From: Oscillospiraceae bacterium
GTDB lineage: Bacteria; Bacillota_A; Clostridia; Oscillospirales; CAG-272
NCBI GenBank assembly: GCA_015064665.1
Contig: SVRU01000064.1
Location: forward strand, 1-15,732
Length of the DNA stretch: 15,732 nt
Reading direction: 5' to 3'
Shown here: piece after piece, positions 6,543-15,553 of the stretch
How positions within the stretch are numbered: position 1 is the first letter of the stretch
Layout of the letters: the number at the start of each line of letters is the position of its first letter
Translations under genes and position numbers: made by a program
Notes under the pieces: model-generated
What the model saw: only the letters and a program-made list of their open reading frames with translations
What the model was told of the DNA's origin: nothing
The model's database searches: none

Positions 6543-6589
6543 AACTTTAAATAACACTTGTCTAAAATAATATAAAAGAGGATCATATA

Positions 6590-8857
6590 ATGATAAGAGC
6601 AGTCTCAACGGCAGCAATATTTTGCCTCGCCGCGATTCTCGTCCTATCGGCTTACTGCATAAAGAAAAAAGGACTCAGCCTGTCAAAATTTCAAAAGCCC
6701 GCCGCACTCGTTTTGTTTGCGGTTGCGTTTGGCAGATACATATACGACCAAGCCGCGATTTATTACGTCAGAGGTCTCGGCAACGCGACCTCGCCGTTTT
6801 ACGCAAGCGCGGAAAGCACCGGTGCGCTTCAGACCGCCTTTGCCATTATTTTGGTATGGTTTACCTACACCGCCCTTATCACGACGGTTTTCAACGAATT
6901 TTTTTGCTATAAAACTCTTCGCAGCATCACAGGCTGTTTTTCACTTCCCGTATTCGTCATTGCGATAGCGTTCTTTGACACCTATTCGGTTGCAATGCTC
7001 GGCAAGGAAGGCTTTGAGCTTAACACCGTGCGCCTTTGGATGACCGTCGTTGAATTTGCAATTGCGATAGCTCTCCCTCTCATAAAGATACTCGTCGAAA
7101 AAGAGATATGTATTCCCAAAACGAAAAAACAAACGGCTTCGCTTCTTTACGCGCTTCCGTTTGCGATTATTTCCACGATGCCCTGCTACGTACCGCAGGC
7201 GTTTCTTGAAAAAATCGATGAGAACATAAAGCTTTTTGACTTTACCGAGGACCATAGAATTGCGGTATATCTCGCATTCGTCATTCCCTTTATTATATAT
7301 CACGCGCTGAAAAACAAGCCGCGCGAGGTAAACCGTTTTCTGATGATATATCTTTCGGTATCGCTTTTGTGGATATACATCGGCAGATGGAATCTCGAGG
7401 ACCTTAAAAACCCGCTATCCTGGCCGCTTCATCTTTGCAACACGGCAATGTTCCTTATTCCCCTTTGTCTGATTTTCAAAATGGACAGGCTTTTCAATTT
7501 CTGTTTATTCATCAACGTAATGGGTGCATTTCTTGCGATGATGCTGCCGAACAAAATCGACGGACTTAACGCGATAGGCACCGAGCGCGTTTCCTTTTGG
7601 ATAAACCACTACGCCGCCTTTTTCATGCCCGTATTGCTCGTAGCTCTGAAGATATTCAAGCGTCCTAAATTCAAGGAATGGATTTACGCAACGGTCTCGC
7701 TGAGCGTCTATTTTCTTGCCATGCTGATAGTAAACGCGTGGTTTTCGAACTTCGGCGAATGCGACTATTTCTTCTTAAACAGCGATTTCATTGTTTCAAG
7801 TCTCGGCTTATGGGCGGAGAAAACTATGGAATACTCGGTGAGCTTCGACATAAACGGACTGAATTTCACCTTCTATCCGATTTACCAGTCGCTTTTCTAC
7901 GTCGTTTACATAGCGTTTACCGTCGCTATTTGGTTTATATACGAGCTGCTGTTCTCCTCGTGGGATGCGGCGGAAGACAGAAGATTAAGAGAAAGAGATT
8001 ACAAGCGTATGAAAAAAGAGCTTAATGAATATCTCGGAGGCAAGCCTAAAAGCGAGCCGCTGGTCGGCGACGGCTCTCCGAGACTGGTTTTAAACAACTT
8101 CTCAAAAAGATACGGAAGCAATAAGCACTACTCGGTCAAGGGCGTCTCGCTTGACGTCAAGGGCGGTGAGATATTCGGCTTCCTCGGTCCTAACGGTGCG
8201 GGAAAATCCACGATTATCAAAAGCATCGTAGGAATTCAAACCATCACCTCGGGCGAAATTCAGATTTGCGGCTTTGACGTTGAAAAGCAGCCCGAGTACG
8301 CTAAGCTTAATATGGGATTCGTGCCCGACCACTATGCCCTTTACGAAAACCTTACCGGACGCGAATACATAAACTATATAGCCGATCTTTATTCGGTAAC
8401 CAAGGAATACCGCGACGAAGTTATAGAAAAACTCGTCAACCGCTTCCAGCTTACAGGCTCGTTTGACAACCAGATGAAGACCTACTCGCACGGTATGAAG
8501 CAAAAGATAACCATTATGTCGGCTCTCGTTCACAATCCTAAGGTATGGATACTTGACGAGCCCCTGACGGGACTTGACCCCACTAGCATTTTTGAGGTCA
8601 AGGAATGCATGAAGGAGCATGCCGCTAACGGAAACGTCGTATTCTTCTCCTCGCACATTATCGACCTTGTTGAAAAGCTTTGCGACAGAATTGCGATAAT
8701 TAAAAAAGGCAAGCTCCGCGCAACGAAGACCGTAAAAGAGCTTACCGACGCGGGAATTGAGCTTGAACAGTTCTATCTTGATATAATCAACAGCTCCGAC
8801 GATGAGCACGAGCCTTATATCGAAAAGACGGAGTCTGCCGCGGAGGTCACCTTATGA
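6590..8857 (+). CDS. YwaF/TMEM164-like membrane domain fused to ABC ATPase
   Basis: 755 residues in two parts. Residues 1 to about 460 are polytopic, with roughly 12 hydrophobic segments, and carry W278-P-L-H281-L-C283-N and W337-I-N-H340, which resemble the conserved His motifs of YwaF (TIGR02206)/TMEM164 proteins. A charged linker (about 462-490, rich in K/R/E/D) leads to a complete ABC ATPase (about 490-735): Walker A GPNGAGKST (533-541), signature YSHGMKQ (632-638), Walker B VWILDEP (652-658), D-loop GLDP and switch His H689. The usual Q-loop glutamine is replaced (GFVPD, D580), a variant also seen in some ABC-2 exporter ATPases. The ATPase would power the permease encoded next, whose start overlaps this stop as ATGA (8854-8857). 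TMEM164 is reported as a lipid acyl-transfer enzyme, so a lipid-related role is conceivable but unproven. First gene of its operon. Confidence 0.9.
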   Translation: MIRAVSTAAIFCLAAILVLSAYCIKKKGLSLSKFQKPAALVLFAVAFGRYIYDQAAIYYVRGLGNATSPFYASAESTGALQTAFAIILVWFTYTALITTVFNEFFCYKTLRSITGCFSLPVFVIAIAFFDTYSVAMLGKEGFELNTVRLWMTVVEFAIAIALPLIKILVEKEICIPKTKKQTASLLYALPFAIISTMPCYVPQAFLEKIDENIKLFDFTEDHRIAVYLAFVIPFIIYHALKNKPREVNRFLMIYLSVSLLWIYIGRWNLEDLKNPLSWPLHLCNTAMFLIPLCLIFKMDRLFNFCLFINVMGAFLAMMLPNKIDGLNAIGTERVSFWINHYAAFFMPVLLVALKIFKRPKFKEWIYATVSLSVYFLAMLIVNAWFSNFGECDYFFLNSDFIVSSLGLWAEKTMEYSVSFDINGLNFTFYPIYQSLFYVVYIAFTVAIWFIYELLFSSWDAAEDRRLRERDYKRMKKELNEYLGGKPKSEPLVGDGSPRLVLNNFSKRYGSNKHYSVKGVSLDVKGGEIFGFLGPNGAGKSTIIKSIVGIQTITSGEIQICGFDVEKQPEYAKLNMGFVPDHYALYENLTGREYINYIADLYSVTKEYRDEVIEKLVNRFQLTGSFDNQMKTYSHGMKQKITIMSALVHNPKVWILDEPLTGLDPTSIFEVKECMKEHAANGNVVFFSSHIIDLVEKLCDRIAIIKKGKLRATKTVKELTDAGIELEQFYLDIINSSDDEHEPYIEKTESAAEVTL

Positions 8858-10515
8858 AGAATCTTATGATTCTTGTAAGAATGCAGCTCAAAGAACAGCT
8901 TAATTTCAAAAGACACGACGTTGACGAGGTGAAGACCTTTCACATTGTCGCCTCAATCGTCGGTGTAATACTTAAATTTGCTCTTGTCACTGCTCTTTGC
9001 ACGGCATTTCTGTTGGTTTCAAGAATGCTTGGACTTTTCTCGCTTGCAAATCTTCCGATACCAAGCTCGGTAATATCCATAGTTTTCAGCGCGATGCTTA
9101 TAGCATCGGTCTTCTCCTGCGTAATTCAGCTTACAAAATCCATGTATTACGCAAGAGATAACGCGGTTTTACTGACCCTTCCCTGCCGGCCCGTTGAGGT
9201 TTATCTGTCCAAGCTGACAATCTTCTTTATATTTGAGGTCAAGCGAAATCTGTCCTTTATCGTTCCCATGTTTATCTCCTATTACGCCCTTCACGGCTAC
9301 GGCTTCTGGGCGTATCCCTGGATGCTGTTCTGCATTCTCTGGATATCGCTTTTCACGGTTTCGGTGGGTGCGCTTCTTTCAATCCCTGCAATGTGGATAG
9401 CGAATTTCTTCAGACAGAGAAAAATGCTTCAGGCAATTGGCATTGCCGCGGTCGTGGCATTGGTTGTTTTTCTGGTTTTCTTCGGAATATCTCTTATTCC
9501 CGAAAATATCGACCTGCTCGCAACATGGAGCACGACCTATTGGAGAATTCAGAACGTTCTTAATTTCTACGCCGAAAAATTTTCTGCGGTTTACGACCTT
9601 ACACTTATGGTGCTCGGTGAAACAAACAGCCTCGTTATCAGCTTCCCGTTCGGCACTACCGCGCTTAGACTTGCCATTCTCGTGGCGGTGACCTTGATTC
9701 TGCTCGGAATAGGACTGCTTATCGTTCAGCCCATTTTCTACAAAATGGCAAGCAAGCCGTTCGAATATCTCAAAAAGCAAACCAAACCCAAGGAAAACAA
9801 AAGGCACAGCCGCCGTCTTTCCGCCTATTATAACGAGTTTCTCGTTGCGGTCAAGAGTGCGAGCCGTATGCTTTCAAATATAGGAATACTTATATCCGTG
9901 CCGATGCTTATCTTTCTTCTGAACAAAATCTTCTTGGCAATGAAGACGAGAGAGCTTGGCGACAATATGATAATTTCCTTTAATATTCTTATCACGCTTC
10001 TTATCCTTCTCAACTCAAATTGCTATGCATCAAGCATATTTTCACGCGACGGAAGAAGCAATTACCTTATTAAAACCCATCCGGCGAAATATCTGCTTAT
10101 TATTTCGGCAAAGCTTTTGCCGAATACGGTGTTCGTCGTTCTGTCGATAATTGCGACCTTCGTAATTATGCTTCTCACGGTTTCTCTCTCGGTCGGCAAC
10201 GTCGTTATGCTGACGCTTGGCATTATGGCGTCCTATCTTGCGCACATGCTATACTGCGCTGAGCTTGACCTGATGAATCCGCAAATCGAGCTTTACGCGA
10301 CAGTCGGAACGAGCGAAGCAAACCCGAACGAAACGAAGGCGGCGATATCCGCGTTCGTCGTTTCCTTTGCGGCTGCGGGAATCGTCTTCCTTCTTATGTT
10401 AGACCCCACGGGTGCAAACGTGTTTGCAAAATTCATGCTCGTCGCCGCTGCCGCTCTGATATACAGAGCTTGGCTATTCTTCTCCAACGTCAAGCTTTAC
10501 TACAAGGAGAAATAA
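8854..10515 (+). CDS. ABC-2 type transporter permease subunit
   Basis: 553 residues, highly hydrophobic with about a dozen predicted spans (first strong one near 32-58). It looks like the putative ABC exporter permease group (Pfam ABC_tran_2-like): after the second span comes YYARDNAVLLTLPCRPVEVY (about 98-117), with the D-x-x-x-LL-x-LP pattern (D102, LP 109-110) and K120 typical of that group. A basic cytoplasmic loop (about 308-328, K/R-rich) divides the two halves. Translation is coupled to the ATPase gene by a 4-base ATGA overlap. It should form the membrane channel with that fused ATPase; whether the ATPase's own membrane domain joins the channel is unknown. The stop is one base before the next start codon. 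Confidence 0.88.
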   Translation: MKNLMILVRMQLKEQLNFKRHDVDEVKTFHIVASIVGVILKFALVTALCTAFLLVSRMLGLFSLANLPIPSSVISIVFSAMLIASVFSCVIQLTKSMYYARDNAVLLTLPCRPVEVYLSKLTIFFIFEVKRNLSFIVPMFISYYALHGYGFWAYPWMLFCILWISLFTVSVGALLSIPAMWIANFFRQRKMLQAIGIAAVVALVVFLVFFGISLIPENIDLLATWSTTYWRIQNVLNFYAEKFSAVYDLTLMVLGETNSLVISFPFGTTALRLAILVAVTLILLGIGLLIVQPIFYKMASKPFEYLKKQTKPKENKRHSRRLSAYYNEFLVAVKSASRMLSNIGILISVPMLIFLLNKIFLAMKTRELGDNMIISFNILITLLILLNSNCYASSIFSRDGRSNYLIKTHPAKYLLIISAKLLPNTVFVVLSIIATFVIMLLTVSLSVGNVVMLTLGIMASYLAHMLYCAELDLMNPQIELYATVGTSEANPNETKAAISAFVVSFAAAGIVFLLMLDPTGANVFAKFMLVAAAALIYRAWLFFSNVKLYYKEK

Positions 10516-10516
10516 A

Positions 10517-10924
10517 ATGAAAAAATCAGTAGTTATACTAATCGCCGTCATATACGTTGCTTCGATAGCAATAGTAAGCTTTTTCGGACTTCAGTACAAG
10601 GTGTTTGACGAGGTCATCTCGGTTGAGAGAATAGAAGTGCTCAACGAAGGGCTTTTGGAAAACGATGCCGTAGGCAAATACGTTATTATTAAGCCAAACC
10701 AAAACGGCGAATATATCTATCATATTCAGTACCGCGTTTATCCCGATAACGCTTCGGTCAAAACGGTTGATTTCGCAACCGATCCCAACCTTACCGAGAA
10801 GAATTATTCGGTTGACGATACGGGGCTCGTCACGATCGACAAGGGCGGCGTTGCCGCAGTAATCATCATCGGAGCAACCGACGGAAGCGGAATTCAGGAG
10901 AAATTAACCATTATTGCAAATTAA
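10517..10924 (+). CDS. Membrane-anchored Ig-like protein, 135 residues
   Basis: One N-terminal hydrophobic segment (about residues 5-25, after MKKS) is followed by an extracellular domain of about 110 residues. The end of that domain reads like a bacterial Ig-like (Big_2 type) module: YRVYPDNASVKTV, then SVDDTGLVTIDKGGVAAVIII, then a closing strand KLTII at the C-terminus. No Cys lipobox is present, so it is probably a signal-anchor protein rather than a lipoprotein. AAGGAG (10504-10509) sits 7 bases upstream of the ATG and the gene begins one base after the permease stop, so it is surely in the same operon. Probably an accessory or receptor subunit of the transporter on the outer face; no closer family is recognised. 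Confidence 0.82.
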   Translation: MKKSVVILIAVIYVASIAIVSFFGLQYKVFDEVISVERIEVLNEGLLENDAVGKYVIIKPNQNGEYIYHIQYRVYPDNASVKTVDFATDPNLTEKNYSVDDTGLVTIDKGGVAAVIIIGATDGSGIQEKLTIIAN

Positions 10925-11016
10925 CTTATTTTTATAAAATTTATGGGAGGTGTTGCATAGCAGTATCGGACCGTGTCGAATTTCGGCGCGTACTTCAATA
11001 AAGAAAGGATATTAAA

Positions 11017-14000
11017 ATGAAAAAAAGGATATTATTTTTTGCGGCGGCTCTTCTCTCACTCGTCTTGGCATTCACCGCCTGCACGCCCGCCGATTCGGGC
11101 AAAAAGGCAACCTCGATGACAATCGTTGAAGAAACCGTAATCACAGAATACACCGTCGGTGAGACTCCGAATTTTTCCGGTGTTAAGGCAGTAATTTCAT
11201 ATAGCGACGGCAGTGCTGAGACGGTTGGCGCAGACAAGCTTTCCTTCAGCGTGCTTGATACCTCTGCGGCGGGAAAGAAAACCCTTACCGTGACCTATAA
11301 GGAGGTGTCGGCGACCGTTGAGATAACGGTAAAGACCCCCGGCGCCACGCTTGAAGAAATCAGAATAGTTGACGGCTCGGTAAGCAAAGATGCGGCCGTC
11401 GGCTCGGCATACGACGTATCGGGAATCCAGATAGAAGCCGTTTACAGCGACGGCACCAAAGAGCCGATAAACGCTGCCGACGCGGTTATAACTCTTCCCG
11501 ACACCGAAACCGTCGGTGAAAAGACTCTTACCGTCACCTACGGCGGCAAGAGCGCAAGCATTACGGTTACCGTTTCGGGAATCAGCTCGCTCAAGATAGT
11601 TGCAAACACCATTTCCGACGAGGTTTTCCTCGGCGATACGCTTGACTCGACGAAGCTTCAGGCAATAGTTACGTACAGCAACGGCTCAACCGAAATTCTG
11701 AAAGCAGATAAGCTCACGGTCGGAGATATAGACACCTCTGCAATCGGCGAAGCCACGGTTAAAATTTCATACAAGGGCTTTGAGATCGAGCATAAAGTAA
11801 ACGTTATCGGCGTTACCTTCCTCGAGATAACTCCCGGCTCGGTTGACACCAAGGTTAAGGTGTTCGGCGCGCTTGACGTAAGCCGCGTAACAGCGAAAGC
11901 AACCTACAACAACGGAACCGAAAAATTCCTTTCGGCATCAAGCCTTTTGGTTAAAAACGTCGACACCTCGACGGTCGGACAAAAGCAACTTGAGGTTTCG
12001 TTCGGCGGAAAGACGGCGTACGTTGACGTTGACGTAATAGGCGTTAAGACCCTCGCAATAAGCGGACTTGCAAACGAGATCCTTCTGGGCGGCAAGCTCA
12101 ACACGGTATTAACGAAGGCAACCGTTATTTACACCGACAACTCAACCGAAATAGTAGATGCAGCAAAGCTTACCTTCGGTGAGTTTGACAGCTCCGCGGC
12201 GCAGGACAGAATTCTTAAAATAACCTATCTTGACAAGACTGTTGACCATTCGGTCAAGGTCTGCGGAATCGAAGGAATCCGCGTTGAAGGAATAAACCGC
12301 GTCGTCGTGGCAGGCGAGACGCTCGACCTCTCACAGATGAAGGTTTACGCATTTTACAGCGACTCAAAGAATACCGAAATTCTTCTCACCGACGGCTATT
12401 CAACCAACGTAGGCGAGCTTGATTTCGATGCAGAGGGCAAAAAGACCCTCGTCGTAAGCTACAATGGCAGCTACGGAAGCTTTACGGCAAACGTAGTAAT
12501 AGATACCACGCCCCCCGAGCTTGTAGGACTTGAGATAATCTCGTACGGCAAGATGGTGGGACTCGGTCAGACCTACGACAGAACCACCGTCAAGGCAAAA
12601 GCCTTCTTCGGCAACGATACCGATGAAACGCTTAACTTTGACAAGCTCAGCTTCAGCGAGGTTGCGACCGATACGGCAGGAGGCACAGCTCTGACCGTAA
12701 GCTATACCTACGGCGACGTTACGAAGTCGGCTTCGGTTACGGTTAAGGTTCTTCCGATAACCGAAATGACGGTGAGCGGTCTTGCAACCGTAGTTGACTT
12801 AAAGGGAACGCTTGATACGGGCAACGTTCAGCTCACCGTTACCTTCTCCGACGGAGAGGACACGATTACCGAGGTTATCGGCTTCGCCGACGGTATAACC
12901 GTTTCCGCGCTCGATACCGCGGAGGCAGGAGATAAGACGGTTACGGTAAGCTATCTTGGCTCAAGCGTCGAGCATGCGCTTCACGTAAGAGGCATAAAGG
13001 CAATAAAGCTTCTTCAGGGCACGTACGATTCCGCAATTACGGACATCTCGCAGTTTGACACCTCGAAGCTTCAGATAGAAATAGAATACACCAACGGCGA
13101 CAAAGCAATCAAGCTTGCAAGCGAGGTGGGCGCAACTGTTGAAACAAACGTTGCAAGCGACAGCAAATCGGTTACTCTCAGCGCAACTCTCGACGGCGTA
13201 AGCAGCCCTGCAGTAACGGTTAAGGTTCTTAAGCTTGTTTCAATCTCTGCTCTTAACGGCACCATTCCCTCTTCTGTAATCGTAGGTCAGATTATCAACT
13301 ACGAGGCGATAAGACTCACCGCAGTTTACGAGGACGAAAACGGAAATCAGCAGATACACCTTATAGGTAAGAGCGGCGGAAACCTTATTATAACCGAAAT
13401 CGACGTTACCACTCCGGGTGACAAGGCTATAATTTTTGATTATAACGGTCAGTCAACCTCCTTCATAGTTACCGTAAAGGGCGTTGATTCAATGACGGTG
13501 GTATCCGGCACACTTCAGACCACCGTAGGTATAGATCAGTCTGTTAATTGCGAGGATTTGAAGGTTCTCGTCACCTTCTCGGACAGAACCTACACCTACG
13601 TTGACACGACGGATATCGACCTCGTAATAGACGGTAGCGGAATCGACACCTCAAAGGCGGGCACGTATAAGCTTAAGCTCAGCTACCGCGGCGCATCGCT
13701 TGAGGTCGTTATCACGGTTCAGGATACCTCTGCGGGAAACAGCGTGATATTCGGTATTTCAAGCCCGGATAATCTCATCTCGCGCGAAACCTACAAGAAA
13801 AACTTCAAGGACTCGACTCAGGCATACGTTGTCGGTGACGACAATCCCTACAGATTTTATCTCAACGTTCTCGTTCTTGATAACGGAGAGCTTACCACCA
13901 AGGACGGCAGAACGGTTAAGACACAGGCTAAAATTTATCTCATTGAAGACGGCCAGCCGATAGAGCTTTCGGGCGAAGCTCTTGCAAAAATGGTTTTGGT

Positions 14001-15486
14001 AAACTCCGAGGAAAACACCTACGATTTTACCGAAGAGGCTATTGGAAAAACCTTCAAGCTTTCGGTTAAGCCCGCTGAAAATTATACCGGCACGGCATCG
14101 ATTGAGCATACCATAACCGTAGTTGACGCCTACAACGTTTACAGCGCTAAGGAGCTTAACATCGTCACCAATTACGATGCGGACCTCAACGGCGGAAGTA
14201 TGGAAGGGCACCTCTCTCAGCTTAATGCGGTCAACCGCTTCCTTGCAGAGAACGAAATAGTAAGACCCTCAACGCTCGGCGGTATAGTTATTCACGGCAA
14301 CATTAACGTCACTACCGACGATATTCCCGAGGAATATCTTTACAACAAAGAGTTCTACGATCACCTCTCGGTATTCTATCACGTACTCACTGCGGACCAG
14401 AAGAGCTTTACGATGTACGGAAACTACTTCAGCATATTCTCATACAGTCTTCCCTGCGTTGTTCCTAACGGCGTTGCAAACAACGACGATGCTTTTTCTT
14501 CCTCCGAACTGTTCAGATTCAGAGCTGATCCGGATCTGTTCTCGGAATCCTTCAATCATAACGATTACAGCACCTCTGTCGTAAATATGGCGTTCAGAGA
14601 TAACGACCCGAACAGCAACGACCAGTCGGCATCCGAGCGTCACATGCGCGGTCTTATATGCATCAAGGTAAGCGCGCAGATTTTCAATTTTACCAACTCA
14701 AACATTGAAGCTTACTACGTTTCAATGGTTCCCGAAAACGATAACCTTAACGTAAATCTTGACAAAGCTAAGCTGTATAACGCTTGGCAGGGACATCTGT
14801 TCATCTGGAACACCAACTACATTCAAGAGTATCTGGGACTTGAAAATTCCGCGCCGTTCGCAAATTATCAGAATATCAAGATAAATATTACCGACTCGCT
14901 TCTTGCCAAGTGCGGCGGACCGGTTATTCTCTCACAGAACAAAAATAAAACCCTTGCCAGCAACGTAAATTCCGGAGTCGACATCGAGGTTGACGGAAAG
15001 TCCGAGCTTTACTCCTACGTAACCGGTCAGGAGGCTTGGTTCGTTGCGGTCGGACAGACGGCAATGGCAGGTCAGATACTTGCGATGAACCAGCTCGTTC
15101 AGGGCACAGCAGGCGCATTCGGCATGTCGGCGGCATACACCACGGATACCAAGATTACAGGTGTCAAAACCGTTAATATGATTATGGTAAACATGGGCGT
15201 CGGTCTTGCTATGGGCACGGGTGAGGACTACGACGGAAGCATTACCATCGACGGCACGACAGGTCTTAATATGAACAACAACCCCATGGTTGACGCATAC
15301 GTCGGCGCAACCGGAGCGCCGGTATTCCAGTCGTCAGACGGCGGCACCTGCTTTACCGACGGTAAGAGCGGATGCTACGGACTCGGTCAGACCGGTACGA
15401 CGAATCCCGACGCAAGCTGCTTCACCGGTGATTACTTAACTCTTTACTATCTCGGCATGGGAATCATGCTTGAATACTATCATTAA
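11017..15486 (+). CDS. Giant surface lipoprotein, 11 Ig-like repeats plus beta-rich domain
   Basis: 1489 residues. A lipoprotein signal peptide (MKKR, hydrophobic core, L-A-F-T-A-C22) predicts lipid attachment at Cys22 on the outer face. Residues about 30-903 hold eleven tandem Ig-like modules of about 75-84 residues, starting near 30, 109, 189, 266, 343, 418, 502, 581, 660, 740 and 823. Each follows the Big_3-type course: V-G-x-x-x-D, a strand ending Y-S-D-G-T, a D-T-S-x-x-G-x-K turn, then LTVTYGGKSASITVTV. Residues about 904-1489 are a separate domain rich in short beta strands and Asn/Gly turns (IVIHGNINVTTDD, QNIKINITDSLLAKCGGPV, SGVDIEVDGKSELYSYVTGQ), suggestive of a right-handed beta-helix; there is no LPXTG or S-layer motif. 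RBS AAAGGA lies 7 bases upstream. A 92-bp gap without a terminator separates it from the previous gene, so it is probably co-transcribed. Likely an adhesin or substrate-binding surface protein. Confidence 0.9.
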   Translation: MKKRILFFAAALLSLVLAFTACTPADSGKKATSMTIVEETVITEYTVGETPNFSGVKAVISYSDGSAETVGADKLSFSVLDTSAAGKKTLTVTYKEVSATVEITVKTPGATLEEIRIVDGSVSKDAAVGSAYDVSGIQIEAVYSDGTKEPINAADAVITLPDTETVGEKTLTVTYGGKSASITVTVSGISSLKIVANTISDEVFLGDTLDSTKLQAIVTYSNGSTEILKADKLTVGDIDTSAIGEATVKISYKGFEIEHKVNVIGVTFLEITPGSVDTKVKVFGALDVSRVTAKATYNNGTEKFLSASSLLVKNVDTSTVGQKQLEVSFGGKTAYVDVDVIGVKTLAISGLANEILLGGKLNTVLTKATVIYTDNSTEIVDAAKLTFGEFDSSAAQDRILKITYLDKTVDHSVKVCGIEGIRVEGINRVVVAGETLDLSQMKVYAFYSDSKNTEILLTDGYSTNVGELDFDAEGKKTLVVSYNGSYGSFTANVVIDTTPPELVGLEIISYGKMVGLGQTYDRTTVKAKAFFGNDTDETLNFDKLSFSEVATDTAGGTALTVSYTYGDVTKSASVTVKVLPITEMTVSGLATVVDLKGTLDTGNVQLTVTFSDGEDTITEVIGFADGITVSALDTAEAGDKTVTVSYLGSSVEHALHVRGIKAIKLLQGTYDSAITDISQFDTSKLQIEIEYTNGDKAIKLASEVGATVETNVASDSKSVTLSATLDGVSSPAVTVKVLKLVSISALNGTIPSSVIVGQIINYEAIRLTAVYEDENGNQQIHLIGKSGGNLIITEIDVTTPGDKAIIFDYNGQSTSFIVTVKGVDSMTVVSGTLQTTVGIDQSVNCEDLKVLVTFSDRTYTYVDTTDIDLVIDGSGIDTSKAGTYKLKLSYRGASLEVVITVQDTSAGNSVIFGISSPDNLISRETYKKNFKDSTQAYVVGDDNPYRFYLNVLVLDNGELTTKDGRTVKTQAKIYLIEDGQPIELSGEALAKMVLVNSEENTYDFTEEAIGKTFKLSVKPAENYTGTASIEHTITVVDAYNVYSAKELNIVTNYDADLNGGSMEGHLSQLNAVNRFLAENEIVRPSTLGGIVIHGNINVTTDDIPEEYLYNKEFYDHLSVFYHVLTADQKSFTMYGNYFSIFSYSLPCVVPNGVANNDDAFSSSELFRFRADPDLFSESFNHNDYSTSVVNMAFRDNDPNSNDQSASERHMRGLICIKVSAQIFNFTNSNIEAYYVSMVPENDNLNVNLDKAKLYNAWQGHLFIWNTNYIQEYLGLENSAPFANYQNIKINITDSLLAKCGGPVILSQNKNKTLASNVNSGVDIEVDGKSELYSYVTGQEAWFVAVGQTAMAGQILAMNQLVQGTAGAFGMSAAYTTDTKITGVKTVNMIMVNMGVGLAMGTGEDYDGSITIDGTTGLNMNNNPMVDAYVGATGAPVFQSSDGGTCFTDGKSGCYGLGQTGTTNPDASCFTGDYLTLYYLGMGIMLEYYH

Positions 15487-15513
15487 TTATAAGCATCATC
15501 AATAAAAAAGCGG

Positions 15514-15549
15514 TCAACCCCGACGTTTTTCGTCGGGGTTGATTGTTTT
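15514..15549 (+). terminator. Intrinsic terminator of the lipoprotein operon
   Basis: A perfect 12-bp stem TCAACCCCGACG/CGTCGGGGTTGA (15514-15525 with 15531-15542) with a TTTTT loop is followed by TTGTTTT. It lies 27 bp after the lipoprotein stop. Confidence 0.93.
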
Positions 15550-15553
15550 CGTG

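Larger units (their letters stand above)
6274..6589. promoter_or_regulatory. Divergent intergenic control region (316 bp)
   Basis: No gene is seen here. The half next to the minus operon has mixed composition and carries its promoter and a short direct repeat. The half next to the plus operon (about 6405-6589) is extremely AT-rich with A- and T-runs, typical of bent DNA upstream of Firmicute promoters. A perfect TTGACA at 6437-6442 lacks a good -10 at the proper distance on the plus strand. Calculated transcription starts of the two operons lie about 215 bp apart, so their promoters do not overlap. Confidence 0.7.

Noticed and set aside
8102..8809. A 235-codon minus-strand open frame opposite the ABC ATPase domain.
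   Set aside because: The opposite strand encodes all ABC motifs; this is a codon-bias shadow.
10944..11015. A possible leader peptide after GGGAGG, starting at TTG near 10953 and ending just before the lipoprotein start.
   Set aside because: The TTG is only a couple of bases from the GGAGG, too close for initiation, and the peptide has no leader-like run of regulatory codons. The GGGAGGTG itself remains unexplained.
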